A stretch of 7,927 bases of DNA from Xanthobacteraceae bacterium (GCA_030043175.1 JASHYD010000054.1:1-7927); one strand, 5' to 3'. Numbered from the stretch's first letter, positions 1 through 5,682 are shown. Made by a program: numbers and translations. The notes: generated by a model from the letters alone, not told the origin.

Positions 1-723
1 GAACGGCCCGAATTCGGTCCGAATCAGGCGGTTCACCCGAAGCCCAAGGTGGGCGAGCACGTTACGCACCTCGCGGTTCTTGCCCTCGCGGATTGCGAAG
101 GAAAGCCAGACATTGGCGCCTTGCTCGCGCTCGAGCGTCGCCTCGATCGGCCCGTAATGGACGCCGTCGATCGTGATGCCGTCCCGCAGCCCATCCAGAT
201 CGGCTTGGCCGACCCGGCCAAGGGCGCGCGCCCGATAGCGCCTGACCCAGCTGGTGTCGGGCAGTTCCAGCACCCGGGCAAGCCCGCCGTCATTGGTGAG
301 CAGCAAAAGGCCCTCGGAACCGATGTCGAGCCGCCCTACGCTCACGAGGCGCGGCAGGTGCTTTGGCAGGGCGTTGAATATCGTCGGACGGCCCTGCGGA
401 TCCGCATTGGTGCTGACGAGGCCGACCGGCTTGTGATAGAGGAACAGCCGCGTGCGCTCGCGGCGTGGCAGCGGCTTGCCGTCGACCGTGATGAGGTCGT
501 GTGACTTGACGTCGACGGCAGGCGATCTGATGGTTCCACCATTGACCACGACGCGGCCCTCCGCGATCCATTGCTCGGCTTGCCGCCGCGAGCACAGGCC
601 TGCGCGCGCCATCACCTTGGCGATGCGGGTGCTGTCGCCATCGCCTGAACCGGGAGCGCCGGATCCTCGCCGGCGATCCGGGTTGGAGTCACCGCGGTGG
701 TCATTGTTGGTCTTGCGGGCCAT
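1..723 (-). CDS. rluB: RsuA/RluB-family rRNA pseudouridine synthase, 3' end outside window
   Basis: Isomerises a specific uridine in ribosomal RNA to pseudouridine; RluB acts on 23S rRNA, but the family also holds RluE, RluF and RsuA, so the exact site is inferred. The visible 241 codons begin MARKTNND and show a short charged, disordered N-terminus (1-30), an S4 RNA-binding domain (about 32-75, RIAKVMARAGLCSRRQAE then VVVNGG), and the catalytic domain with GRLDIGSEGLLLLTNDG (120-136); Asp123 is the expected catalytic aspartate. Further family blocks are LYHKPVGLVST (about 95-105) and the late REGKNREVRN motif (about 212-221). No stop codon is reached before base 1, so the C-terminus is missing; relatives often carry a long charged tail there. 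The ATG at 723-721 is chosen because homologues start near it; an in-frame GTG lies at 735-733 and the frame stays open far upstream. No strong Shine-Dalgarno is visible. Divergent from tadA. Confidence 0.88.
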   Translation of the reverse strand, partial: MARKTNNDHRGDSNPDRRRGSGAPGSGDGDSTRIAKVMARAGLCSRRQAEQWIAEGRVVVNGGTIRSPAVDVKSHDLITVDGKPLPRRERTRLFLYHKPVGLVSTNADPQGRPTIFNALPKHLPRLVSVGRLDIGSEGLLLLTNDGGLARVLELPDTSWVRRYRARALGRVGQADLDGLRDGITIDGVHYGPIEATLEREQGANVWLSFAIREGKNREVRNVLAHLGLRVNRLIRTEFGPF

Positions 724-757
724 GGCCGGGTTCACAAAAATCTCGGCGCGGAAGCCT

Positions 758-771
758 CCGAATTCATTCGG
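758..771. repeat. Perfect short palindrome CCGAAT-TC-ATTCGG
   Basis: Six-base arms CCGAAT and ATTCGG flank a two-base spacer and contain GAATTC. It lies about 35 bp before the rluB start codon, followed immediately by a second small stem GGCG-AAG-CGCC (772-782). The position fits an operator or a leader hairpin of rluB, but no function is shown. Confidence 0.4.
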
Positions 772-782
772 GGCGAAGCGCC

Positions 783-797
783 TCGCTTGTATAACTC
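783..797 (+). repeat. First copy of TCGCYTGTATAACYC motif, 5' side of a hairpin
   Basis: The motif TCGCTTGTATAACTC recurs at 904-918 as TCGCCTGTATAACCC (two transitions in 15 bases). Here its AACTC (793-797) pairs with GAGTT (806-810) around an 8-base loop. A shorter related stretch, GGATAACTCC, lies at 884-893. Confidence 0.5.
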
Positions 798-843
798 TCG
801 GTCCCGAGTTACGTAGGACGTCCAAATTCTGCAGATCAAGCAG

Positions 844-900
844 CCTTGTCGGACAATTTAAGCTTCTTGGCGAGGGGCGCCTCGGATAACTCCGACAGGG
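844..900. repeat. Two-tier inverted repeat
   Basis: CCTTGTCGGA (844-853) pairs with TCCGACAGGG (891-900), ten positions with one G-T pair on the plus strand. Inside lies a second stem CGAGG-GGCG-CCTCG (871-884). Together they make a long stem-loop that could form in a transcript from either strand. Confidence 0.5.
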
Positions 901-903
901 TCG

Positions 904-940
904 TCGCCTGTATAACCCGCCTAAAGCTGCTTCGCGGGTT
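904..940 (+). repeat. Second copy of TCGCYTGTATAACYC motif with 7-bp hairpin
   Basis: TCGCCTGTATAACCC (904-918) leads into a stem AACCCGC (914-920) / GCGGGTT (934-940) with a 13-base loop. Compared with the first copy, the T-to-C change in the left arm (AACTC to AACCC) is matched by A-to-G in the right arm (GAGTT to GGGTT), so pairing is kept. The run after the stem is only TTTAG, so it is not a convincing terminator. Confidence 0.5.
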
Positions 941-992
941 TAGCGGCAATGACTTGCGAGGCAGAAGTCTCGAATCGGGGTTGTTGTTGCAA

Positions 993-1049
993 GGTAACTC
1001 CTAGCGCCAGGGACAGCAGTCTCTGACTTTGGTCAGGGGATAGGTTACC
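993..1049 (+). promoter_or_regulatory. Nested stem-loops in the tadA leader covering the putative RBS
   Basis: An outer stem GGTAAC (993-998) / GTTACC (1044-1049) encloses a hairpin CTGAC (1023-1027) - TTTG - GTCAG (1032-1036), which extends outward by a T-G wobble and a C-G pair. The only purine-rich Shine-Dalgarno-like stretch before tadA, AGGGGA (1035-1040), sits partly in the 3' arm of the inner hairpin. Its distance to the ATG (15 bases) is longer than usual. A translational switch is possible but unproven. Confidence 0.4.
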
Positions 1050-1055
1050 GATAAC

Positions 1056-1505
1056 ATGCCGGGCGTGGCGAATTTCATGGATCTGGCGTTGGCGGAGGCC
1101 CGCACCGCCGCGGCAGAGGGCGAAGTGCCGATCGGCTGCGTGGTGGTGCGCGACCGCGCCGTGATCGCATGCGCCCACAACCGCACGCTCTGCGACCATG
1201 ACCCGACGGCGCACGCCGAGATGCTCGCGGTGCGGGCCGCCGCCGCGGCGCTCGGCAGCGAGCGCCTCGGCCAATGCGATATCTATGTGACACTGGAGCC
1301 TTGCGCCATGTGCGCGGGCGCATTGTCGTTCGCCCGCATCCGCCGGCTCTACTACGGGGCGGCCGATCCAAAAGGCGGCGCCGTGGACAGCGGCGTGCGG
1401 TTTTTCTCCTCGCCCTCATGCCATCACCGGCCCGAGGTCTACGCGGGTATTGGCGAGGTCGAGGCGGCGGCGCTGTTGCGCCATTTCTTTGCCGAGCGGC
1501 GCTAG
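1056..1505 (+). CDS. tadA: tRNA-specific adenosine deaminase TadA
   Basis: Deaminates adenosine-34 of tRNA-Arg(ACG) to inosine, allowing one tRNA to read CGU, CGC and CGA; cytosolic, zinc-dependent, normally a homodimer and essential in well-studied bacteria. The 149-residue protein is of normal length and carries the full cytidine/deoxycytidylate deaminase signature: H53-A-E55 (TAHAEML), with Glu55 the proton shuttle, and P82-C83-x-x-C86 (EPCAMCAG), giving the zinc ligands His53, Cys83 and Cys86. EVPIGCVVV (23-31) and the ARIRRLYYGAADPKGGAV block are typical of TadA rather than of guanine or cytosine deaminases. The start at 1056 is the first possible ATG, since an in-frame TAG lies at 1041-1043; a second in-frame ATG at 1077 (MDLALAEA) is an alternative. 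It ends 10 bp from the convergent patatin gene. Confidence 0.95.
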   Translation: MPGVANFMDLALAEARTAAAEGEVPIGCVVVRDRAVIACAHNRTLCDHDPTAHAEMLAVRAAAAALGSERLGQCDIYVTLEPCAMCAGALSFARIRRLYYGAADPKGGAVDSGVRFFSSPSCHHRPEVYAGIGEVEAAALLRHFFAERR

Positions 1506-1515
1506 CCCCCGGCCC

Positions 1516-2340
1516 TCACAGTCCGAGCAACGCCTCCAACTTCACCTTCAAACCCGTCTTCGTCGCCTCCGCTACGCGCAGAATCGCACTCGCCTGAAAG
1601 AAGTCGAGCGCGCGGAACGTGCCGACCTGAGGCTGCACCAGGAGATCGGGGGCCTCGCGCTTGAGCTTCTCGTTGATGATCGCGCTCGTCATGACCAGCA
1701 CAGTGGCATAGAGCGATTCGATGGTGTTGGGCAGGCCCTTGCGGTCCTCGGCCGGCGGGCCTGAGATGTCCACCGCCACGATAATATCCGCGTGCCCACG
1801 CAGGAGATCGAATGGCAGCGGATTGGTGGCGCCGCCGTCGATCAGCACGCGTTCGCCGAACACCACCGGCCGCATGATGGTGGGCAGCGCGATCGAAGCT
1901 GCGAGCGCCGGCTTGAGCGGGCCTGCGTTAAAGGCCACCTCGCGGCGGCCATAGAGATTGGAGGCGACCACGGTCAGCGGAATCCCGAGCGCCCCGAAAT
2001 CGTCCGGAACCAGATCGGGAAGAAACTGCGCGACGAGTTTTTCGGCATCGAGCCGCACGGCGGCGGTGAAGTTGCCGTTGAACATATCCCCGATGGTGCC
2101 GGCGCGCGCCAACATCAGGCGCCGCCAGACCTCGCCGCGGTTGTGAGCAAGATCGACCACGTAATGACGCATCGCCTTGCCGCTCATCCCGGCCCCGTAG
2201 ACCGCGCCCGCCACCGCGCCGATCGAGGAGCCCGCAATAGCAACCGGCTTGATACCCAGCTCATCGAGCACTTCGAACACCGCGATATGGGAAAGTCCGC
2301 GCGCGCCGCCGGCGCCGAGCGCAAGCGCCAAGCTTTTCAT
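1516..2340 (-). CDS. Patatin-like phospholipase (RssA/YchK type)
   Basis: Predicted serine lipid acyl hydrolase of the bacterial patatin family, probably cytosolic or membrane-associated; the natural lipid substrate is unknown. The 274-residue protein contains the three family marks: a glycine-rich oxyanion loop GAGGARG (9-15), the nucleophile elbow G37-S-S39-I-G41, and the D168-G-G motif (LIDGGATNPLP) giving the second member of a Ser39-Asp168 dyad. No signal peptide or clear membrane segment is seen, which fits the short RssA/YchK group rather than secreted ExoU- or PlpD-type proteins. Its ATG immediately follows the TAG of the upstream phosphotransferase (TAGATG, zero spacing, same frame), so translation is probably by termination-reinitiation. 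The stop lies 10 bp from the convergent tadA stop, leaving no room for an intrinsic terminator between them. Confidence 0.9.
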   Translation of the reverse strand: MKSLALALGAGGARGLSHIAVFEVLDELGIKPVAIAGSSIGAVAGAVYGAGMSGKAMRHYVVDLAHNRGEVWRRLMLARAGTIGDMFNGNFTAAVRLDAEKLVAQFLPDLVPDDFGALGIPLTVVASNLYGRREVAFNAGPLKPALAASIALPTIMRPVVFGERVLIDGGATNPLPFDLLRGHADIIVAVDISGPPAEDRKGLPNTIESLYATVLVMTSAIINEKLKREAPDLLVQPQVGTFRALDFFQASAILRVAEATKTGLKVKLEALLGL

Positions 2341-3423
2341 CTAGCCACCCGCCGCGCAGGCGAACGACCACGCCACTGCCGCCAGCGGGCGGACCATGAG
2401 CGCCTTGGCGGCCGCATGCTCGCTGGTCGCGGTGCCGTCCCGGATCCGCCCGCCGATGCCCTGCAGGATCGCGGCGATCCGGAAAAAATTGTACGCCAGG
2501 TAGGTGTTGAGATGCGGGCGCGGATCGAGGCCGGCGCGCGCCCGATAGGCATCGATGTACTGCGCCTCGGACGGAATGCCGAGCGTTCGAAGATCATGGC
2601 CAACCAGCGAGGCGGTGCCACCGCCGCCATCAGTTGCCGGCATGTGGTATTTCATCAGGTGATAGGAGAAATCGGCGAGCGGATCGCCGAGCGTTGAGAG
2701 TTCCCAGTCGAGCACTGCGAGGACGGTGGGGGCATCCCTCGCGAGGATCGTGTTGTCGAGGCGGAAGTCGCCGTGGATGAGACGTATCGGCGCTGGTGGA
2801 GGCAAATGGTTCGGCAGCCAAACCATCAGCCGCTCCATGTCGTCGACGGTTTGCGTCTCCGAGGCACGATACTGCTTTGACCAGCGCTCGACCTGACGGC
2901 CGACGTAGTTCTCGCCGCGACCATAATCGCCAATTCCAATCGCCTCCGGATCGAAGCCATGCAGACGCGCAATCGTCGCGTTGGCGGCGTCATAGATGGC
3001 GGCGCGCTCGGGCGGACGTAAACCCGGCAGATGCGACTGCCAGAAGATGCGCCCGTCAACGTAGCTCATGACGAAAAACGCAGTGCCCACCACCTCGGCG
3101 TCGCCGCAATAGACGATCGGCTCGGGCACCGGGAAGCGCTGACGGTAAAGCGCCGAGATGACGCGGAATTCGCGGTCGACCGCATGGGCGGAGGGCAACA
3201 GCTTGCCCGGCGGCTTGCGGCGCAGCACGTAGCGGCGGACAGGCGTCTCCAAAAGATACGTAGGATTCGATTGCCCGCCTTTGAACTGGCGCACCGTGAG
3301 CGGCCCGGAAAATCCCGGCACGTGGGCTGCAAGCCACGTTTCGAGCCGCGTTAAGTCGAAGCGCAGAGGCGCGGCCACTTCCTTGGTGCCGGTGAACGCT
3401 TCTTGGTAATCCAGGACGGACAT
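2341..3423 (-). CDS. APH/ACAD10-11-like phosphotransferase family protein
   Basis: Member of the aminoglycoside-phosphotransferase/choline-kinase fold, in the branch related to the N-terminal domain of ACAD10 and ACAD11, which in other organisms works with acyl-CoA dehydrogenases; the substrate here is not known and antibiotic resistance is not implied. Numbering from the ATG at 3423 (MSVLDYQEAF, 360 residues): a glycine-rich stretch GGQSNPTY (49-56) and YVLRRKPPG (65-73) form the N-lobe, HGDFRLDN (217-224) is the Brenner motif with catalytic Asp219 and Asn224, and DWELSTLGDPLAD (239-251) supplies the metal-binding Asp239. An in-frame ATG at 3441 would add six residues (MLRCDT). The shorter form fits relatives better as I recall them; neither start has a visible Shine-Dalgarno. 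The gene is directly coupled to the patatin gene; 249 bp of repeat-rich DNA separates it from the hydrolase upstream. Confidence 0.85.
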   Translation of the reverse strand: MSVLDYQEAFTGTKEVAAPLRFDLTRLETWLAAHVPGFSGPLTVRQFKGGQSNPTYLLETPVRRYVLRRKPPGKLLPSAHAVDREFRVISALYRQRFPVPEPIVYCGDAEVVGTAFFVMSYVDGRIFWQSHLPGLRPPERAAIYDAANATIARLHGFDPEAIGIGDYGRGENYVGRQVERWSKQYRASETQTVDDMERLMVWLPNHLPPPAPIRLIHGDFRLDNTILARDAPTVLAVLDWELSTLGDPLADFSYHLMKYHMPATDGGGGTASLVGHDLRTLGIPSEAQYIDAYRARAGLDPRPHLNTYLAYNFFRIAAILQGIGGRIRDGTATSEHAAAKALMVRPLAAVAWSFACAAGG

Positions 3424-3442
3424 GGTATCGCATCGTAGCATC

Positions 3443-3469
3443 GTAGGGTGTGCAAAGCGAAGGGTGCCG
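3443..3469 (+). repeat. Degenerate copy of a dispersed bradyrhizobial-type intergenic repeat
   Basis: The stretch GTAGGGTGTGCAAAGCGAAG followed by GGTGCC closely resembles a short repeat (GTAGGGTGGGCAAAG... CGTGCCCACC) that I recall as very common between genes in Bradyrhizobium and relatives. The copy is incomplete: the closing inverted arm is degraded. The identification is from memory and has not been searched. It sits directly upstream of the phosphotransferase start. Confidence 0.4.
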
Positions 3470-3512
3470 TTCCTGGCGACCAGCGAACAGGCAGGTTGGC
3501 GTGGCCCTCGCG

Positions 3513-3532
3513 TCTCCCGGCTCGCGGGGAGA
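3513..3532. repeat. Short inverted repeat TCTCCC / GGGAGA
   Basis: TCTCCC (3513-3518) and GGGAGA (3527-3532) flank the loop GGCTCGCG. The pattern CTCCC-GCTCGCGGGGAG resembles a second type of palindromic intergenic repeat frequent in Bradyrhizobium-like genomes. It lies 12 bp before the 15-bp tandem array and could act as a processing or termination hairpin between the hydrolase and phosphotransferase genes. Confidence 0.45.
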
Positions 3533-3544
3533 GAGCACGATTGC

Positions 3545-3649
3545 GCCCCGTGCGGTTATGCCCCGTGCGGTTATGCCCCGTGCGGTTATGCCCCGTGCGG
3601 TTACGCCCCGTGCGGTTACGCCCCGTGCGGTTACGCCCCGTGCGGTTAC
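3545..3649. repeat. Perfect tandem array: 7 copies of a 15-bp unit
   Basis: Seven head-to-tail copies of GCCCCGTGCGGTTAY, 105 bp in total with no indels. The only variation is the last base: units 1-3 end in T, units 4-7 in C, pointing to two separate expansions or one point change followed by copying. A decayed eighth unit (GCGCCGCCATCCGGATAC, 18 bp) follows at 3650-3667. The array lies wholly in the gap between the hydrolase stop (3673) and the phosphotransferase start. Unit length is a multiple of three and all plus-strand frames stay open (one reads CGYAP repeatedly), but no gene is convincing there. Expected to vary in copy number between strains. Confidence 0.97.
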
Positions 3650-3672
3650 GCGCCGCCATCCGGATACGCCGA

Positions 3673-4578
3673 CTAACGCCCGCCGAAGAAATCGATGAGT
3701 GCCGCGGCGGTCGCCTGCGGATTTTCCTCCGGCAGATAGTGGCCGCAGTCGATCGCGAAGCCGCGCACGTCGTTCGCCCATTCACGCCAGGTGTCGAGAG
3801 GGCTTGCCGTCTCGCTTGGAATGCCGCTCGCACCCCAAAGCGCCAGCATCGGGCAGACAATCTTCGTGCTCGCCGTACGGTCTGCCTCGTCGTGAGCGAG
3901 ATCGGTCGTGCGGCCGGCCCTGTAGTCCTCGCAGGTGGCATGGATGCGCAGCGGATCGGAGAAGAAGGCGCGGTAGTGAGCGAGCGCACGCGGATCGAAA
4001 GCTGCAAGACTCTTGGCCTTGGTGCCGGGCGCGGTCTTCCAATCCCAGAACGCGACTGGGTCCCGGCCGATCACGTTTTCCGGGCCCGGCGCCGGCAAGG
4101 CCAGAAACGTCCAGTGCCAGATCCGGTAGGCAAGGCGAGCGTCGAGGCCGTGCCACATCGCATAGGTCGGCACAATGTCGAGCGTCGCCAGCCGGACCAG
4201 CCGGCCGGGGTGGTCGAGCGCGAGGCGATAGGCGACGCGGCCGCCGCGGTCATGGCCTGCCAGGTTGAAGCGGGCATGCCCGAGCGCCTCCATCACGTCG
4301 ATCATCGCGGCGGCCATGGCGCGCTTGGTATAAGGTGCGTGATCGAGGCCGGCGGCGGACACCGCCGACCAGCCGTAGCCCGGCAGATCCGGGATCACGA
4401 GCGCGTAGTGCTTCGCCAGTTCATCAGCGACCTTGTGCCACATCACGTTCGTCTGTGCGTAGCCGTGGAGCAGCATCAACGGCGGGCCGCCGCCACCGGC
4501 GCGGACGAAAATTTTTCCGGCCGGGGTGTCGATCCAGTGTGAGGCGAAACCGGGATAAAGATCAGCGAGGTCGGGCAT
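3673..4578 (-). CDS. Haloacetate (fluoroacetate) dehalogenase-like alpha/beta hydrolase
   Basis: Predicted to hydrolyse a 2-haloacid such as fluoro- or chloroacetate to glycolate and halide through an aspartyl-ester intermediate. The 301 residues align without gaps, as I recall it, to the active-site numbering of the Rhodopseudomonas palustris fluoroacetate dehalogenase RPA1163: nucleophile Asp110 in GHDRGGR, carboxylate-binding Arg111 and Arg114, Asp134 (LDIVPTY) and His280 (CGHYLPEE) completing the triad, and halide pocket His155, Trp156 and Tyr219. HGYAQT (38-43) is the oxyanion region; Tyr40 replaces the Phe I recall there. The N-terminus MPDLADLYPGF also matches that enzyme, and an in-frame TAG just upstream fixes the start at 4578. 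No signal peptide, hence cytosolic. No obvious Shine-Dalgarno within 15 bp. No transporter or regulator of haloacids is adjacent, so the physiological substrate remains inferred; other hydrolases of this family are the alternative. Confidence 0.85.
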   Translation of the reverse strand: MPDLADLYPGFASHWIDTPAGKIFVRAGGGGPPLMLLHGYAQTNVMWHKVADELAKHYALVIPDLPGYGWSAVSAAGLDHAPYTKRAMAAAMIDVMEALGHARFNLAGHDRGGRVAYRLALDHPGRLVRLATLDIVPTYAMWHGLDARLAYRIWHWTFLALPAPGPENVIGRDPVAFWDWKTAPGTKAKSLAAFDPRALAHYRAFFSDPLRIHATCEDYRAGRTTDLAHDEADRTASTKIVCPMLALWGASGIPSETASPLDTWREWANDVRGFAIDCGHYLPEENPQATAAALIDFFGGR

Positions 4579-4630
4579 CGGCTAAGGGCAGCAATGACGT
4601 CGGTGTTCGAGAACTCCTGAGACAGGCAAC

Positions 4631-4671
4631 GTGCCCCCGGCGCCTTCGACGTGTCCCCGGGCGCCTTCGAC
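4631..4671. repeat. Two-copy tandem direct repeat of 20/21 bp
   Basis: 4631-4650 and 4651-4671 are near-identical, both reading GTGYCCCCGG followed by (G)CGCCTTCGAC. They differ by one C/T change and a one-base indel in the G run. The pair lies 53-93 bp upstream of the hydrolase start codon on the minus strand, where promoter or operator elements would be expected. It could be a duplicated regulator site or simple slippage. Confidence 0.85.
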
Positions 4672-4808
4672 CCAAGGCTAGGGGAAACAGTTGCCCAAAT
4701 TAAGACGAGATGGCGTTGCGGACCATCTTGGAGAAAGGTGCGCCATAGGCGCATGATCCGGGCGGCCGGACGATTGCCAATCCGGCGCGCAATCGGGCCG
4801 CAAAGGAA

Positions 4809-4826
4809 CACAAGGTCGCCCTTGTG
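4809..4826 (-). terminator. Terminator-like hairpin downstream of ctrA
   Basis: On the minus strand CACAAGG and CCTTGTG form a perfect 7-bp stem closed by a GCGA tetraloop of the stable GNRA class, followed by TTCCTTT. It lies about 147 bp after the ctrA stop. The T tract is interrupted, so intrinsic termination may be weak; it could instead protect the mRNA 3' end. Confidence 0.45.
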
Positions 4827-4972
4827 ACTTGCGGCGGAAACTCGCCATCTTACACGGCGGTTGCGCTGGACCGTCTAGCTTGGGCAGCTGTGAACGCGGG
4901 AAAGATCAGTCGCCGCAATGCGCTCAATGCTGCAAGCGCTTCGACTTGATCGAACTCCGCTCCATGCTTGCG

Positions 4973-5677
4973 TCACTCGGCCGGCACGCGGATGTCGTCG
5001 TCTGAGGGCTCGCGCAGCACATAGCCGCGGCCCCATACGGTTTCTATGAAGTTCTTGCCGTTCGATGCGTTGGCGAGCTTCTTGCGCAGTTTGCAGATGA
5101 ACACGTCGATGATCTTGAGCTCCGGCTCGTCCATCCCGCCGTACAGGTGGTTGAGAAACATCTCCTTCGTCAACGTCGTGCCTTTGCGCAGCGAGAGGAG
5201 CTCCAGCATCTGGTACTCCTTGCCGGTGAGGTGGACACGCTGCCGGCTGACCTCGACCGTTTTGGTGTCGAGGTTAACGACGAGTTCGCCGGTCTGGATG
5301 ACTGATTGGGCATGCCCCTTGGATCGCCGCACGATCGCATGGATGCGCGCCACCAGCTCGTCCTTGTGGAACGGCTTGGTCATGTAATCGTCGGCGCCGA
5401 AGCCGAGGCCCTTAACCTTGTCCTCGGTGCCGGCGAGCCCCGATAGGATCAGGATCGGTGTCTTAACCTTGGACAGCCGCAGCGACCTCAACACCTCGAA
5501 CCCCGACATATCGGGCAGGTTGAGATCGAGCAGAATAATATCGTAATCGTAAAGCTTGCCGAGGTCGACGCCTTCTTCGCCGAGATCCGTCGTGTAGACG
5601 TTGAAGCTCTCCGACTTGAGCATCAATTCAATCGATTGCGCGGTCGCGCTATCGTCTTCGATCAGTAGGACGCGCAT
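4973..5677 (-). CDS. ctrA: Cell-cycle response regulator CtrA
   Basis: Master DNA-binding response regulator of alphaproteobacteria: phosphorylated through the CckA-ChpT relay, it binds TTAA-type boxes, can silence replication origins and activates flagellar, pilus and division genes. The 234-residue protein has a receiver domain (1-118) with acidic pocket Glu7/Asp8/Asp9, phospho-acceptor Asp51 ([11 protein letters not shown]), switch Ser79 and Lys101 (TKPFHKDE), and an OmpR-type winged helix (about 125-222) including [12 protein letters not shown], the recognition region [18 protein letters not shown] and WGRGYVLRE. Length and sequence match CtrA throughout. An excellent Shine-Dalgarno AAGGGGA lies six bases before the ATG. 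Unlike Caulobacter CtrA, which ends in the Ala-Ala degradation signal, this one ends VPAE, so ClpXP recognition may differ. Divergent from the fliJ-like gene across a 700-bp regulatory region. Confidence 0.97.
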   Translation of the reverse strand: MRVLLIEDDSATAQSIELMLKSESFNVYTTDLGEEGVDLGKLYDYDIILLDLNLPDMSGFEVLRSLRLSKVKTPILILSGLAGTEDKVKGLGFGADDYMTKPFHKDELVARIHAIVRRSKGHAQSVIQTGELVVNLDTKTVEVSRQRVHLTGKEYQMLELLSLRKGTTLTKEMFLNHLYGGMDEPELKIIDVFICKLRKKLANASNGKNFIETVWGRGYVLREPSDDDIRVPAE

Positions 5678-5682
5678 GCCAG

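Larger units (their letters stand above)
724..1055. other. Hairpin-rich divergent intergenic region between rluB and tadA
   Basis: These 332 bp separate two divergent genes and must hold both promoters. I see no convincing coding sequence and no clear sigma-70 hexamer pair. The region is packed with small inverted repeats: 758-771, 772-782, 793-810, 844-900 with an inner stem 871-884, 914-940, and a nested pair at 993-1049. A motif of the form TCGCYTGTATAACYC occurs twice. The individual elements are listed separately. The density suggests either structured leader RNA or accumulated short palindromic repeats. Confidence 0.7.
4579..4972. other. Intergenic region between ctrA 3' end and hydrolase start
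   Basis: About 390 bp without a supported gene. It must contain the hydrolase promoter (minus strand), but no clear hexamer pair stands out. It holds a two-copy 20/21-bp direct repeat (4631-4671), a stem GCCGGA / TCCGGC with a 10-base loop (4765-4786), and a terminator-like hairpin (4809-4826). A 111-codon minus-strand frame reaching into the hydrolase gene shows no recognisable protein character and is not annotated. Confidence 0.6.

Noticed and set aside
836..1003. Minus-strand open stretch reading ...TTLSELSEAPLAKKLKLSDKAA before a TGA
   Set aside because: It looks peptide-like but has no ATG or GTG and no ribosome-binding site, only a TTG, and lies within the hairpin-rich gap. Kept only as a note.
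1792..2697. Plus-strand open frame of 301 codons across the patatin and phosphotransferase genes
   Set aside because: Antisense shadow rich in Arg, His and Ala without motifs; both minus-strand genes have intact catalytic signatures.
3545..3649. CRISPR array
   Set aside because: The 15-bp units are contiguous with no spacers and no cas genes are near.
3422..3676. Plus-strand frame of 84 codons with a repeated CGYAP pentapeptide
   Set aside because: The reading comes solely from the 15-bp array, which leaves all plus-strand frames open. There is no Shine-Dalgarno, no flanking protein character, and it runs antisense over the start of a real gene.
3448..4542. Plus-strand open frame of 364 codons antisense to the dehalogenase-like gene
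   Set aside because: A GC-rich shadow frame. The opposite strand encodes a protein with a complete, position-matched active site.
4476..4811. Minus-strand 111-codon frame overlapping the hydrolase start
   Set aside because: It overlaps the conserved N-terminus of the hydrolase in another frame and shows no recognisable domain or initiation signal.
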